Shown one piece after another: positions 28,422 to 36,480 of a stretch of 64,000 bases of DNA. Both the position numbers and the translations under genes were made by a program. Source of the stretch: Syntrophomonas sp. DTU018 (GTDB taxonomy: Bacteria; Bacillota; Syntrophomonadia; Syntrophomonadales; Syntrophomonadaceae); NCBI GenBank assembly GCA_001513155.1, contig LFSR01000016.1:1-64000 (forward strand), written 5' to 3'. Position 1 is the first letter of the stretch; every line of letters starts with the position of its first letter. The notes below the pieces were generated by a model, which was given only the letters and a program-made list of their open reading frames with translations, had not been told where the DNA came from and ran no database searches.

Positions 28422-28601
28422 TCTTCCATCCCCATCCCTGCAAGATATGACTAGTCACATTCTACCATGCTGTGGCCATTTTAAAATATATTTCTGCCAA
28501 AATTTAAAAACAGGGAAAGTATTTGTCACCTATACCTTGCTTTTACATTCACCCGCAAAGTCTTTACCATGTTTAAGCTATTGTAGTATTATAAGGAAAA
28601 T

Positions 28602-29996
28602 ATGTCGGTACTTAGTCACACGCACTATACTATACAAATGATGCATCACAATGATGTGGTGGCGGATGCTATGGTACAAATGCCATTATATTTGGTTTTT
28701 ATACATTCATTCCCGGAAACCCTGATATTATTGTATTTAGGTTTATCTTTAATAGGAGCTAAAGTGTCCAACCGAGATATAATAACCATAGCTCTGTTCG
28801 GTGCTGTTGTCAGTTATTTTATCCGTATGCTGCCAATACCGCCCGGGTCCAATGCGTTTCTCCAGCTATTTTTACTGGCCCTTCTGCTTTTCTCAGTCTG
28901 CAAAATTCCCCTATGGCTTTCGCTGGTGAGTATCATACTGGGCTTTTTAGGCGTTGCTTTCGCCGAATTATTGTTCATTCCTCTAGTGTCAGACCTCAGC
29001 GGAGTCAGCATACAAGAGGCTTTGGCCGATCCCCTTTGGCGCTTGCTATTCCCCTTTCCCGAGTTTGTTTTTCTTGCCTTGCTGATAATCTACATCAGGC
29101 GTAAACATATTAAGCTTCTTAACATTTCCAATCCCCACCTGACAGACGTAACCAACAAAACTTACATCACATCATTGCCGATTTTAGGGTTGTCAGTAGG
29201 ATTAGTGGTTTTCGGCTTTCACTATCAGCTATCCCAAGAACAACAGCAAGTTTCTTTTGACACCATGTTGACGGCCCTGTTTCTGGTTATCGTTGTAGCA
29301 GTTTTATTATCAATAGCTTTGAGCTGGGAAACTTTTTCCCTGGCCAGGCAGGAAAAGTATGTGAAACTCCAGCAGTTTCATATAGATAACCTGCAGGAAA
29401 TGATGAAAGTCATAAAAGCCCAGCGCCATGATTTTGTCAACCACCTGCAGGTGATTTACGGGATGGTGGCTTTAGGCCAGGTGGACCAGGGCAAGAATTA
29501 CATAAACACCCTCTATAAAGACATACAGGTGACCAACAATCTGCTACGCATGGCATATCCTGAACTCAGTGCCCTTTTGATTGTAAAGTCAGGTGTGGCT
29601 ACCGCACGAAATATCTCATTGGAAATAAAGCAGAACTCCGATCTATCGTATCTTAAAGTACCGCCTATGGAATTGGTAACCGTAGTAGGAAACCTGCTTA
29701 ACAATGCCCTGGAAGCTGTGGAAGACTGTGAACCTTTCCGGCGAACTGTCAAAATAAAGTTCTTTGAAAAATCAGGACTGTATGTGATCCAGACTCAAAA
29801 TCCCGGTTATATCCCTCCTGATTTAAAAAACAAGATATTTGAGCCTGGTTTTTCCACCAAAGCAGGTGATCGGGGTATCGGACTTGCTTCAATAAAATAC
29901 CAGGTTGAAAGGCGCAACGGCATGGTCCTGGTAAGCAGTCACCCGAAATACGGCACCCGCTTTACAGTATGCTATCCAAGGAGGAAAGGAGCATGA
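28602..29996 (+). CDS. AgrC-like sensor histidine kinase
   Basis: A 464-aa membrane sensor. The N-terminal ~240 residues hold about six to seven hydrophobic helices, as in AgrC/BlpH receptors. The dimerisation helix carries QRHDFVNHLQVIYG with phospho-acceptor H276 of the SpoOB/AgrC type. The HATPase_c domain shows NLLNNALEAVE (N box), RGIGLASIKYQVERRNG (G box) and a C-terminal GTRFTVCYP. AAGGAAAAT precedes the ATG. The stop overlaps the agrB start by four bases (ATGA). It should sense the cyclic peptide encoded by the agrD-like gene at 31511 and phosphorylate the LytTR regulator at 30628. Confidence 0.88.
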   Translation: MSVLSHTHYTIQMMHHNDVVADAMVQMPLYLVFIHSFPETLILLYLGLSLIGAKVSNRDIITIALFGAVVSYFIRMLPIPPGSNAFLQLFLLALLLFSVCKIPLWLSLVSIILGFLGVAFAELLFIPLVSDLSGVSIQEALADPLWRLLFPFPEFVFLALLIIYIRRKHIKLLNISNPHLTDVTNKTYITSLPILGLSVGLVVFGFHYQLSQEQQQVSFDTMLTALFLVIVVAVLLSIALSWETFSLARQEKYVKLQQFHIDNLQEMMKVIKAQRHDFVNHLQVIYGMVALGQVDQGKNYINTLYKDIQVTNNLLRMAYPELSALLIVKSGVATARNISLEIKQNSDLSYLKVPPMELVTVVGNLLNNALEAVEDCEPFRRTVKIKFFEKSGLYVIQTQNPGYIPPDLKNKIFEPGFSTKAGDRGIGLASIKYQVERRNGMVLVSSHPKYGTRFTVCYPRRKGA

Positions 29997-30622
29997 GTAT
30001 TCACGAACTGTCGGTAAGATTTGCAGCCTACCTGGCCCGGGAACTTAACAGTGACAAGCGTCAGGAGCTGCGCATGGCCTATGGTCTGGAGGTTCTTTTA
30101 GGTGAAATTATAAAGTTTATCGTGATTATTTCCCTCTCATGGCTGCTGGGTATTTTAACTGAAGTCCTGATTATTATGTTTACTGCCGGTATCTTACGCC
30201 TGGCATCCGGCGGAGAGCACTGCAGCGCATATTATCGCTGCCTTATCGGCGGGACTGTCTGGTTTCTGGTACTGGGGTGGGCAGTACAGGTCCTCAACAC
30301 TATTCTGTCACAGTTTATAATTAATTGGGATGCAGCTATACTGTTCGCCGTATCCTTGGTAATAATCCTGAAATATGCTCCCGGTGAAACCGAGAATAAG
30401 CCTATCAGCAGTGAAGAAGAACGAAAGAAATTTAAGAACTGGTCAATATTCATTATGTTTGCCTATGGGATTATCCTGGTGATATCTGCCATTATACCTG
30501 GCTTAAACTTCTTGGTTTTGCCTATGGCAATAGGTATCATAGCCCAAGCTTTTACGGTATCACCTGCTGGCTACGATTTTATTCACTTTGTTGACAGGAT
30601 TTTGACTTTTTCGAAAGGGTAA
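29993..30622 (+). CDS. agrB: AgrB-type autoinducer-processing peptidase
   Basis: A 209-aa membrane cysteine endopeptidase that trims the C-terminus of AgrD and forms the thiolactone. The catalytic pair sits in SGGEHCSAYYRC, H76 and C83, with the spacing seen in AgrB. The usual NKPISSEEERKKFK segment appears mid-protein, and four to six membrane helices surround it. I chose the ATG at 29993 because AAGGAGGAAAGG is directly upstream; the longer frame to 29969 runs through it. It is translationally coupled to the kinase, and the LytTR gene follows after 5 bp. Confidence 0.93.
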   Translation: MSIHELSVRFAAYLARELNSDKRQELRMAYGLEVLLGEIIKFIVIISLSWLLGILTEVLIIMFTAGILRLASGGEHCSAYYRCLIGGTVWFLVLGWAVQVLNTILSQFIINWDAAILFAVSLVIILKYAPGETENKPISSEEERKKFKNWSIFIMFAYGIILVISAIIPGLNFLVLPMAIGIIAQAFTVSPAGYDFIHFVDRILTFSKG

Positions 30623-30627
30623 GGGGT

Positions 30628-31317
30628 ATGAGAATCCTTATAGTGGATGATGAGCTTGCAGCAGGTACATATCTTCAGTCCATAATTGAACAAGTACCTG
30701 GGGTTTCTACGGATATTGCCACCAGCGGCGAGGAAGCCCTGAAGAAAGCCTCAGTAAACCAGCCCCAGGCAGTATTTCTGGACATTGATATGCCGGATAT
30801 AAACGGTTTAGAATTAGCCCGCACATTAGCGAAAGAAAATGAAGACCTATCCTTTGTTTTCGCTACGGCTTATCCTGATTATGCTTTGGAAGCTTTCGAG
30901 CTGTATTCCGTCGATTATATTCTCAAGCCTTTCGATAAAGAGAGAATTAAGAAAACCGTAAAAAAGCTGCTGGACAAATCACGATACTCAGATGAGGTTC
31001 CTGTTTTGATAAAGACAGTGAAACAAAATGTATTCTTAAAGCCCAGCAATATTTTATATATTGAAGCTCAACCCAGCGGGAATATTATACAGACACTTAA
31101 CGGGATTCATATTACCAAAGAAAATATCAATGATCTTCACAGCAAGCTGCCTCAGTATTACTTCTTCCGCTGCCATAGAAGCTATGTGGTAAATCTGAAA
31201 CGCATTAAAGAAATTGTTCCTTCCGGCCGCACTTTCCAGATTGTGTTGGAAACAAGCGAAAAAATTCCCCTCAGCCGCAATCAGGAAAAAACTTTCCGCA
31301 TGAAACTGCAAAAGTAA
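30628..31317 (+). CDS. AgrA-like LytTR response regulator
   Basis: A 229-aa regulator. The receiver domain (1-118) has DDE at residues 7-9, phospho-acceptor D52 in FLDIDMPD, the Thr/Ala switch in FATAYPDYA and Lys in ILKPFDK. The LytTR DNA-binding domain (~128-229) ends FFRCHRSYVVNLKRIKEIVPSGRTF and IPLSRNQEKTF. LytTR proteins bind pairs of 9-bp direct repeats one or two turns apart; a matching pair lies at 31433-31462. GGTAAGGGGT precedes the ATG. A terminator follows at 31347. Confidence 0.93.
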   Translation: MRILIVDDELAAGTYLQSIIEQVPGVSTDIATSGEEALKKASVNQPQAVFLDIDMPDINGLELARTLAKENEDLSFVFATAYPDYALEAFELYSVDYILKPFDKERIKKTVKKLLDKSRYSDEVPVLIKTVKQNVFLKPSNILYIEAQPSGNIIQTLNGIHITKENINDLHSKLPQYYFFRCHRSYVVNLKRIKEIVPSGRTFQIVLETSEKIPLSRNQEKTFRMKLQK

Positions 31318-31346
31318 CCCTGACCTCCGATAATTTGACACTATTT

Positions 31347-31376
31347 ACCGGCTTTCGCCGGTATTTTTTAATTTTT
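31347..31376 (+). terminator. Terminator between the regulator gene and agrD
   Basis: The 7-bp stem TACCGGC / GCCGGTA with loop TTTC is followed by TTTTTTAATTTTT. It separates the kinase-agrB-regulator transcript from the agrD-like gene. Confidence 0.88.
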
Positions 31377-31432
31377 GAAATGTTTTGATATCGAATATAA
31401 CCCATTCAAGTCTGATTGTGACCCTTTCAGCT

Positions 31433-31462
31433 CAAAACTATTGTGTCTTATACCCCAACTAT
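31433..31462 (-). promoter_or_regulatory. Pair of LytTR/AgrA-type binding sites
   Basis: On the minus strand the two 9-mers read ATAGTTGGG (31462-31454) and ATAGTTTTG (31441-31433), with exactly 12 bp between them. AgrA boxes of staphylococci are ACAGTTAAG/ACAGTTAGG-like 9-mers with a 12-bp spacer, so sequence and 21-bp period both agree. The sites overlap a possible promoter (TTGTGT at 31441, TATAAA at 31463) just upstream of agrD. This is inferred by comparison with the known consensus. Confidence 0.6.
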
Positions 31463-31510
31463 TATAAATATCGGTAGGTGGTCACCATCAATTGGAAGGA
31501 GGTGGAAACG

Positions 31511-31624
31511 ATGTTCAAATTTAGATTATTAAGCACGTTATCTGCCTTTTTGCTGTTAGTAGCCAGTGCTGGAGTACAGCCTGCATGTTTGTTCCATTGG
31601 TATCAGCCCAAGCTGCCGGAGTAA
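31511..31624 (+). CDS. agrD: AgrD-like cyclic autoinducing-peptide precursor
   Basis: A 37-aa peptide with the three-part AgrD layout: an amphipathic hydrophobic leader (MFKFRLLSTLSAFLLLVASAG), a core with a single Cys (C26-L-F-H-W, giving a likely five-residue thiolactone ring CLFHW), and the tail YQPKLPE, which matches the YQPKxPE ending of clostridial AgrD peptides. GGAAGGAGGTGG precedes the ATG. It has its own leader with LytTR-type sites and a terminator at 31700-31749. Placing agrD last, away from agrB, is unusual. Ring boundaries are inferred from AIP chemistry. Confidence 0.9.
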   Translation: MFKFRLLSTLSAFLLLVASAGVQPACLFHWYQPKLPE

Positions 31625-31699
31625 TTGACAGTCGTCTATCTTTGGCATGCTAACCTTCCTGGTAGTTTAATACCAAAGCAGAAACATACCGTAAGATTT

Positions 31700-31749
31700 G
31701 GTAAGACAGCAAATAGCCTCAGGGACTTGGCCCCTGAGGCTCTCTTACC
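31700..31749 (+). terminator. Long hairpin after agrD
   Basis: A 10-bp inner stem (31715-31724 with 31732-31741) is extended by outer arms GGTAAGA / TCTTACC (31700-31706 and 31743-31749). No long T-run follows, so it may be a terminator or an RNA-stability element. Confidence 0.65.
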
Positions 31750-31789
31750 GAAAACAACATATGTCGCCTCATGCTTCATAAGTTCTTGG

Positions 31790-32074
31790 CTTCATAGTGT
31801 CGTGTCATCGCAAGCGCGCAGCGCATGGCGGTCTGCTTTGCCCCCACCCACGCTACCGTGGCCTTTCAGATTGCCATGTTCCCTGGCGGGGCCTAGCGAT
31901 GACACGGCAAATGTTTTTTCCCCCAGCAATTTTCACCAGTACAATAGATCACGATAAAGGAAAACCTTGCTGCATGTTTTAAATATGAGTATCAGCCGGG
32001 ATGCAGGAGTATCAGCCGGGCGAGGAGTCCCGGAGCGAGCCGGCTAATACTTCTGCATTCAAATGAGGCAGTCT
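31790..32074. repeat. Dispersed repeats downstream of agrD (no gene)
   Basis: About 31798-31900 carries a diverged GTGTCATCGCAAGCGCG... palindromic unit. About 31993-32052 carries the second repeat family (core GAGTCCCGGAGCGAGCCGGCTAATAC). No gene is visible. Confidence 0.7.
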
Positions 32075-32824
32075 TTATTCGTCCCCCGGTAAGATTTTTC
32101 TGAGTTCCATGGGCAGCGGGAACAGGATAGTGTTGCTGGGGGCACCGGATACTTCTTGCAAAGCCCGCAGTACCCGCAGGGTCAAGCCGCCTTTGGTAGA
32201 GGTCAGTATTTCCGAAGCCTGGGCCAGTTGTTCCGCAGCCTGGCGTTCTCCTTCCGCCTGAATTATGGCAGCGCGGCGCACTCTTTCGGCTTCCGCCTGG
32301 CGGGCAATGGCCCGGGTCATCTCCGTGGGCAGCACCACGTCTTTGATCTCCACTGCGGACACCTTTATACCCCAGTGATCAGTGGTTTCATCGACTATCC
32401 TTTGAATGGTCTGGTTAAGTTTTTCCCGTTCAGAGAGTATTTCGTCCAGTTCAGCGGTTCCTGCCACACTGCGCATGGTAGTCTGGGCCAGCTGGTTGGT
32501 AGCTTCATGGTAATTTTCCACATTTACTACCGCCTTGTCGGGCTCCACTACCCGGTAATAGAGAACCGCATTTATCTTGCAGGTAACATTATCCCGGGTA
32601 ATAACCTCCTGAGGGGGCACATCAATAACTACCGTCCGCAGGGATATCCTCACAATTCTGTCTATTATAGGTATGATGAAGATTAACCCCGGCCCGCGAT
32701 AGCCAACCAGGCGCCCCAGCCGAAAGAGGACGGCTCGTTCATACTCGGGAATAATCTTGATGGAAGCACTTAAAATCCAGAGTATCAGTACAGCGATTAC
32801 AATACTGGAAAACAGGTTTTCCAT
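32075..32824 (-). CDS. Slipin / stomatin-type SPFH protein
   Basis: A 249-aa membrane protein with one N-terminal hairpin helix (residues ~5-20), then an SPFH/band-7 domain: VLFRLGRLVGYRGPGLIFIIPIID, SLRTVVIDVPPQEVITRDNV, and a long helical C-terminal part (RAIARQAEAERVRRAAIIQAEGE). It matches slipins of the stomatin family, which pair with NfeD-type membrane proteases. The next gene upstream on the strand, 3 bp away, is exactly such an NfeD protein, so the two should form one membrane-quality-control unit. Confidence 0.93.
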   Translation of the reverse strand: MENLFSSIVIAVLILWILSASIKIIPEYERAVLFRLGRLVGYRGPGLIFIIPIIDRIVRISLRTVVIDVPPQEVITRDNVTCKINAVLYYRVVEPDKAVVNVENYHEATNQLAQTTMRSVAGTAELDEILSEREKLNQTIQRIVDETTDHWGIKVSAVEIKDVVLPTEMTRAIARQAEAERVRRAAIIQAEGERQAAEQLAQASEILTSTKGGLTLRVLRALQEVSGAPSNTILFPLPMELRKILPGDE

Positions 32825-32827
32825 AAT

Positions 32828-34117
32828 CTAACCTCCATTCTTGTTTTGCTTGACAGGTTCAACCAGCAAAAGCAAACCTTTGCGTTCCACAACCCGTACC
32901 AACTCTCCCTCCTTAACAGTATTCCCATCTTTAGTCTCCGCTTGCCATATTTCACCACTGATGCGGATTAAACCCCTGGGATTCAGTTCAGTGGCTGCTA
33001 CTCCTTCCCAGGATTCCATGTTACCCTGGACAGGTTTCCTGCCCCGCAGCCTGGCGATACCCAGAATTGCAATCAGCAGGAATCCCGCCATTACCAAACC
33101 AACCCCCAGAGCCATAAACCTAAAAGCTGTGAACCAGCGGCCCGGCATCAGGGGTTCATTGGGGAACAGCAATATACCTATAACGATACTGACTACTCCG
33201 CCAACTCCCAGAATGCCAAAAGTAGGAGTAAATAATTCCGCAACTAAGAGGCCAATACCCAGCAGGATCAGCAAACCGGCAGTCAGATTGCTCTGGAAAA
33301 GCCCAACGCCGGATAAGCCCAAAATCAGGCAAATGGCTCCCAGGGTTTCCGGCAGGAAAAACCCAGGGGAATAGAAACCTATGAGCAGCCCCATTACGCC
33401 TATAGTAAGGAACAGCATGGACAGGGTAGGGTCGCTGATGAGATTGGTGACTTTTTCACTGGTATTGTGGGATACCGTTACTATTTGGGCCCCGGCAGTG
33501 CGGAGCACTATCTCCTGCCCGTTTATGGTAACGGCAGTGTCATGAATCTTATTGAGCAGTTCTTCCTTGTCGGCGGCTACATAGTCGATTACGCCTTTCT
33601 CCAGGGCCTCCCGGTTATTCAATACCAGGTTGTCGGTGACAAACTTGCCGGCCAGGTCAGCGGGACGCCCTCTTTGATCGGCGATGCTCTTCATATGCCC
33701 GGCCAGGAAGTTGATGGTCTTCTGATCGGCAGCCTGAGTGCCCTCCTCAGAGGGAGAAATGGTTACCGGCATGGCGGCACCGCAGGTGGTTCCCGGGGCC
33801 ATAGCGGCAATATGCCCGTTCAAAAGGATGAAAGTCCCCGCTGAAGCGGCAATGCCCCCTTCGGGGTTAACATAGGTAATTACGGGGATCCTGGCTGCCG
33901 ACATGTCCTGTATTATTTCCAAAGTGGCATCCACCAGGCCTCCCGGTGTATTTAGGCTTATAATACAGGCGTCAGCCCCTTTGGACTGGGCCTCCTCCAA
34001 TCCCCGCTCGATATAGCGGGCAGTGCCAAAGGTAACTGTCTTTTCCACTTCCAAAACATATACCAGGGGCTGGTCGCTGGCAGCATGCAATGGCACCGCG
34101 ATGTTGATCAGCAGCAA
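32828..34117 (-). CDS. NfeD-type membrane-bound ClpP-class serine protease
   Basis: About 429 aa from the first usable TTG. It has a signal segment, a ClpP-class protease domain (ISLNTPGGLVDATLEIIQ, GIAASAGTFILLNGHIAAMAPGTTCGAA with the catalytic Ser in ASAGT), four to five membrane helices, and a C-terminal NfeD beta-barrel (MESWEGVAATELNPRGLIRISGEIW). The coding pattern continues upstream of this TTG as a full signal peptide with Arg/Lys (FRIKRVFLVIFALLLLINIAV) but with no ATG, GTG or TTG. GGGAGG at ~34201-34206 is placed before an in-frame ATA at 34192. It works with the slipin downstream. Confidence 0.88.
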   Translation of the reverse strand: MLLINIAVPLHAASDQPLVYVLEVEKTVTFGTARYIERGLEEAQSKGADACIISLNTPGGLVDATLEIIQDMSAARIPVITYVNPEGGIAASAGTFILLNGHIAAMAPGTTCGAAMPVTISPSEEGTQAADQKTINFLAGHMKSIADQRGRPADLAGKFVTDNLVLNNREALEKGVIDYVAADKEELLNKIHDTAVTINGQEIVLRTAGAQIVTVSHNTSEKVTNLISDPTLSMLFLTIGVMGLLIGFYSPGFFLPETLGAICLILGLSGVGLFQSNLTAGLLILLGIGLLVAELFTPTFGILGVGGVVSIVIGILLFPNEPLMPGRWFTAFRFMALGVGLVMAGFLLIAILGIARLRGRKPVQGNMESWEGVAATELNPRGLIRISGEIWQAETKDGNTVKEGELVRVVERKGLLLLVEPVKQNKNGG

Positions 34118-34280
34118 AAGGGCAAAGATGACCAGGAAAACTCGTTTTATCCTGAATCTAGGTTCATTGAGAGAGTGCTGGATTTTGAATATAAAACATA
34201 CCTCCCTCTGAATATTTTCATTATTCCCCTTACAGAATGAATACTATCCGGTGCCTTGGGGCTATGACAGATGGGTTCCT

Positions 34281-34703
34281 TTAGCGGTTAACCAGTATCA
34301 ATCCGGCAATACATAGAATAATGCCCAAAGCGGTTGTGTTGGTTATGGTTTCCTTGTAAACAGCTATGCCTACTGGAATCAGCAGTACCGATACGGCAAT
34401 GTTGGCCACCAGGGCTCCCAGGCTGATGTTCCAGCCTACCCGGTAAGCCAGGAAAAACCCCAGTTCCAGTCCAAATATGGCAAAACCAAGTACAATGGGC
34501 GCCCAGTTTATTTTGCCCATTTCTGCCGCAATGCTTTGCCCTTTCAGTTCAAATAAAAGGAACACACCGCATAATATCGCTGCAGTGATGTATGTAACCA
34601 GCAAAGCCGCCATCGGGTTTATATGCTGGGGCATGGATTTTTGGCAAATGTGATAGATCACATTGGCTGCAATGGCAAGGGCAATGGGTAAATAATAAAT
34701 CAC
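34281..34703 (-). CDS. Small EamA/DMT-type transporter (half-size)
   Basis: A 140-aa membrane protein with five hydrophobic helices. The end of the protein has the EamA/SMR-like VLLIPVGIAVYKETITNTTALGIILCIAGLILV, where a helix pair with KE is typical of DMT-superfamily members. Half-size members work as dimers. The start is a GTG at 34703 with AGTAGGT upstream. It is monocistronic, and its substrate is unknown. Confidence 0.78.
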   Translation of the reverse strand: MIYYLPIALAIAANVIYHICQKSMPQHINPMAALLVTYITAAILCGVFLLFELKGQSIAAEMGKINWAPIVLGFAIFGLELGFFLAYRVGWNISLGALVANIAVSVLLIPVGIAVYKETITNTTALGIILCIAGLILVNR

Positions 34704-34974
34704 GGGCTGCTACCTACTTTCCATGAGCATTAGTATGATAGGTGTTATCTTATTGTAACATAGGTGGGCTTAAGAAACCAAAATTGGAAATAAAGATGCA
34801 GAAAGAGGAGATCGCCACGTCGCTTCCCTCCTCGGGATGACACAGTGAGAGCCCTTTCACAGCCATGACATAAGATAGCTTTTAAAAAAAGCCATCACCA
34901 GTGTCATCGAAAGAAGCGGATTGACGCAGCGATCTCAAAGACAGATAAGATGAATTAAACGTCCCCTTGGTTTC
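34704..34974. repeat. Intergenic dispersed repeats (271 bp, no gene)
   Basis: About 34805-34940 contains diverged arms (GAGATCGCCACGTCGCTTCC..., ...GTCATCGAAAGAAGCGG...GCGATCTC) of the dispersed palindromic family. No gene is visible. Confidence 0.65.
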
Positions 34975-36255
34975 TTACCACAGGAGTTCGTAATGCATGG
35001 CGTCGCCGTAGCTGTTGCCCCAGCTGAAGCCTGCTGGTTTAAAAGCTTTCTCCCAGAGAATATAATTGGGGTCATAGGGTTCCTTGGCCGGGTTTACATA
35101 GCGGTAATGGTCGCTGGCATTGATGTCAATAGCGGTGCCCCAGGAATGGTTGCTCAGGTTGCGGTTGATATTCCAGCCGATGTGGCGGGGAACCCAGGTA
35201 CCGTCTATGGTCTTTACCAGGCTGAGCAGGGGTACGGTTTTACCGTTAATAACTGCCGTACCATTCTGGATATAGGTGAAGGCTTTAATAAATGCCGGAG
35301 CGGCATCTTTATGTACCTGAACCTGACGGTTTACACCAGGCAGAGTAATAGTTACTATATTCTCTTTTACCCATTGGGGATCAATTTCAATCCTGCCGCC
35401 ATAGGTATCCCGGTAGCGAAACTGGCCAAAATAGCCATTAACTTTGCTCAGCTTGGGATAACTGCTGTTGTAGGCAGGTGCAAATTGGGCAGATGCCCCG
35501 CGGGAAACCGTCTCTGTATTGACGGCAGTTGAAGTGACTTCAGAAGCAGCCTTGGCCGGCTGCACCGGTTTGGCCTTTATCTCTGTCTTTACCGGCTTAG
35601 CCTTAACTTCTACTTTTATGGTTTGGGCAGTGATTTTCTGACCATCTGTAGCGATAGCTTTTACCTCATATGTACCCGGCTTAACTTCACTGGTATCCCA
35701 CTGGTACTCAAGGCTGGCCTTTTGCACCTCTTGGTGGACTGACCCATCTATTTCCAAGACAATACTCGTCACTTGCTGGTCATCCCTGGCGGTTACCGCG
35801 AAAGCAACCGTTTCTCCCTGAGTAACTGCGGTTCCATCAGCCGGGCTGGTAATTTCAACAACAGGAGCCTGATTTTCGGGCACTGTCAAGCTCTTAATCT
35901 CTCCAAAGCCGGTTCCCTTGCTGTTCACGGCAAAGGCTTGATAGTAATAGGTAGTGCCCTCCGCTAAATTGCTTATTTCCATGCCAAAGCCTTCCGCACT
36001 GGCGGGAACTATTAGGGTCTCGGCCTCCTGCAGGTCCGGGCTTGTCCCCCAGAGAAAACCGTACTGGCGGATATCCTGCCCCCCGGAATCGATTATAGTA
36101 CCCATCAAGGTGGCTTTGTCCCGGTTCAAAGTGAAATCTCCCGTTTCTACCAGGGGGGGTGAGGAAGCATAGGCAAACTTGAGCACTAGCAGCAAGGCTA
36201 CAGCGGTAACAGCTATAGTTACTGAAATGATTATGCGCTTTGATATGTACTGCAT
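34975..36255 (-). CDS. M15-family peptidase with FN3- and Ig-like domains
   Basis: A 426-aa exported protein. Residues ~9-30 form a membrane anchor or signal. Next come an FN3-like unit (YGFLWGTSPDLQEAE ... EGTTYYYQAFAVNSKGTG) and an Ig-like unit (VVEITSPADGTAVTQGE ... GTYEVKAIATDGQKI), then a Lys/Pro linker. The C-terminal ~170 residues are a D-Ala-D-Ala carboxypeptidase/endopeptidase domain with SNHSWGTAIDINA (HxxxxxxD) and DAMHYELLW (third zinc His and Glu). It should cut peptidoglycan stem peptides outside the cell. AAGGAGTAGG precedes the ATG. Confidence 0.88.
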   Translation of the reverse strand: MQYISKRIIISVTIAVTAVALLLVLKFAYASSPPLVETGDFTLNRDKATLMGTIIDSGGQDIRQYGFLWGTSPDLQEAETLIVPASAEGFGMEISNLAEGTTYYYQAFAVNSKGTGFGEIKSLTVPENQAPVVEITSPADGTAVTQGETVAFAVTARDDQQVTSIVLEIDGSVHQEVQKASLEYQWDTSEVKPGTYEVKAIATDGQKITAQTIKVEVKAKPVKTEIKAKPVQPAKAASEVTSTAVNTETVSRGASAQFAPAYNSSYPKLSKVNGYFGQFRYRDTYGGRIEIDPQWVKENIVTITLPGVNRQVQVHKDAAPAFIKAFTYIQNGTAVINGKTVPLLSLVKTIDGTWVPRHIGWNINRNLSNHSWGTAIDINASDHYRYVNPAKEPYDPNYILWEKAFKPAGFSWGNSYGDAMHYELLW

Positions 36256-36480
36256 TGACCTACTCCTTATGTTGGTTTATTGTCTTATTTCTGCCAATAT
36301 CCCTTTATTTCGCTTTTTTTCGGTCTATTAACATTTTACCTAGGGCGATTGAAACGGGTCAAAGGTAACATAAGGTAATCCAACCGCAGAGATGAGATGG
36401 GCGGGAAGGAATGGCTTCAGGGTGTAAGGTGCGTAAGGGGCACGATCTGGGAGGAAAAGTGAGCACGAGCAGAGCAGGAG

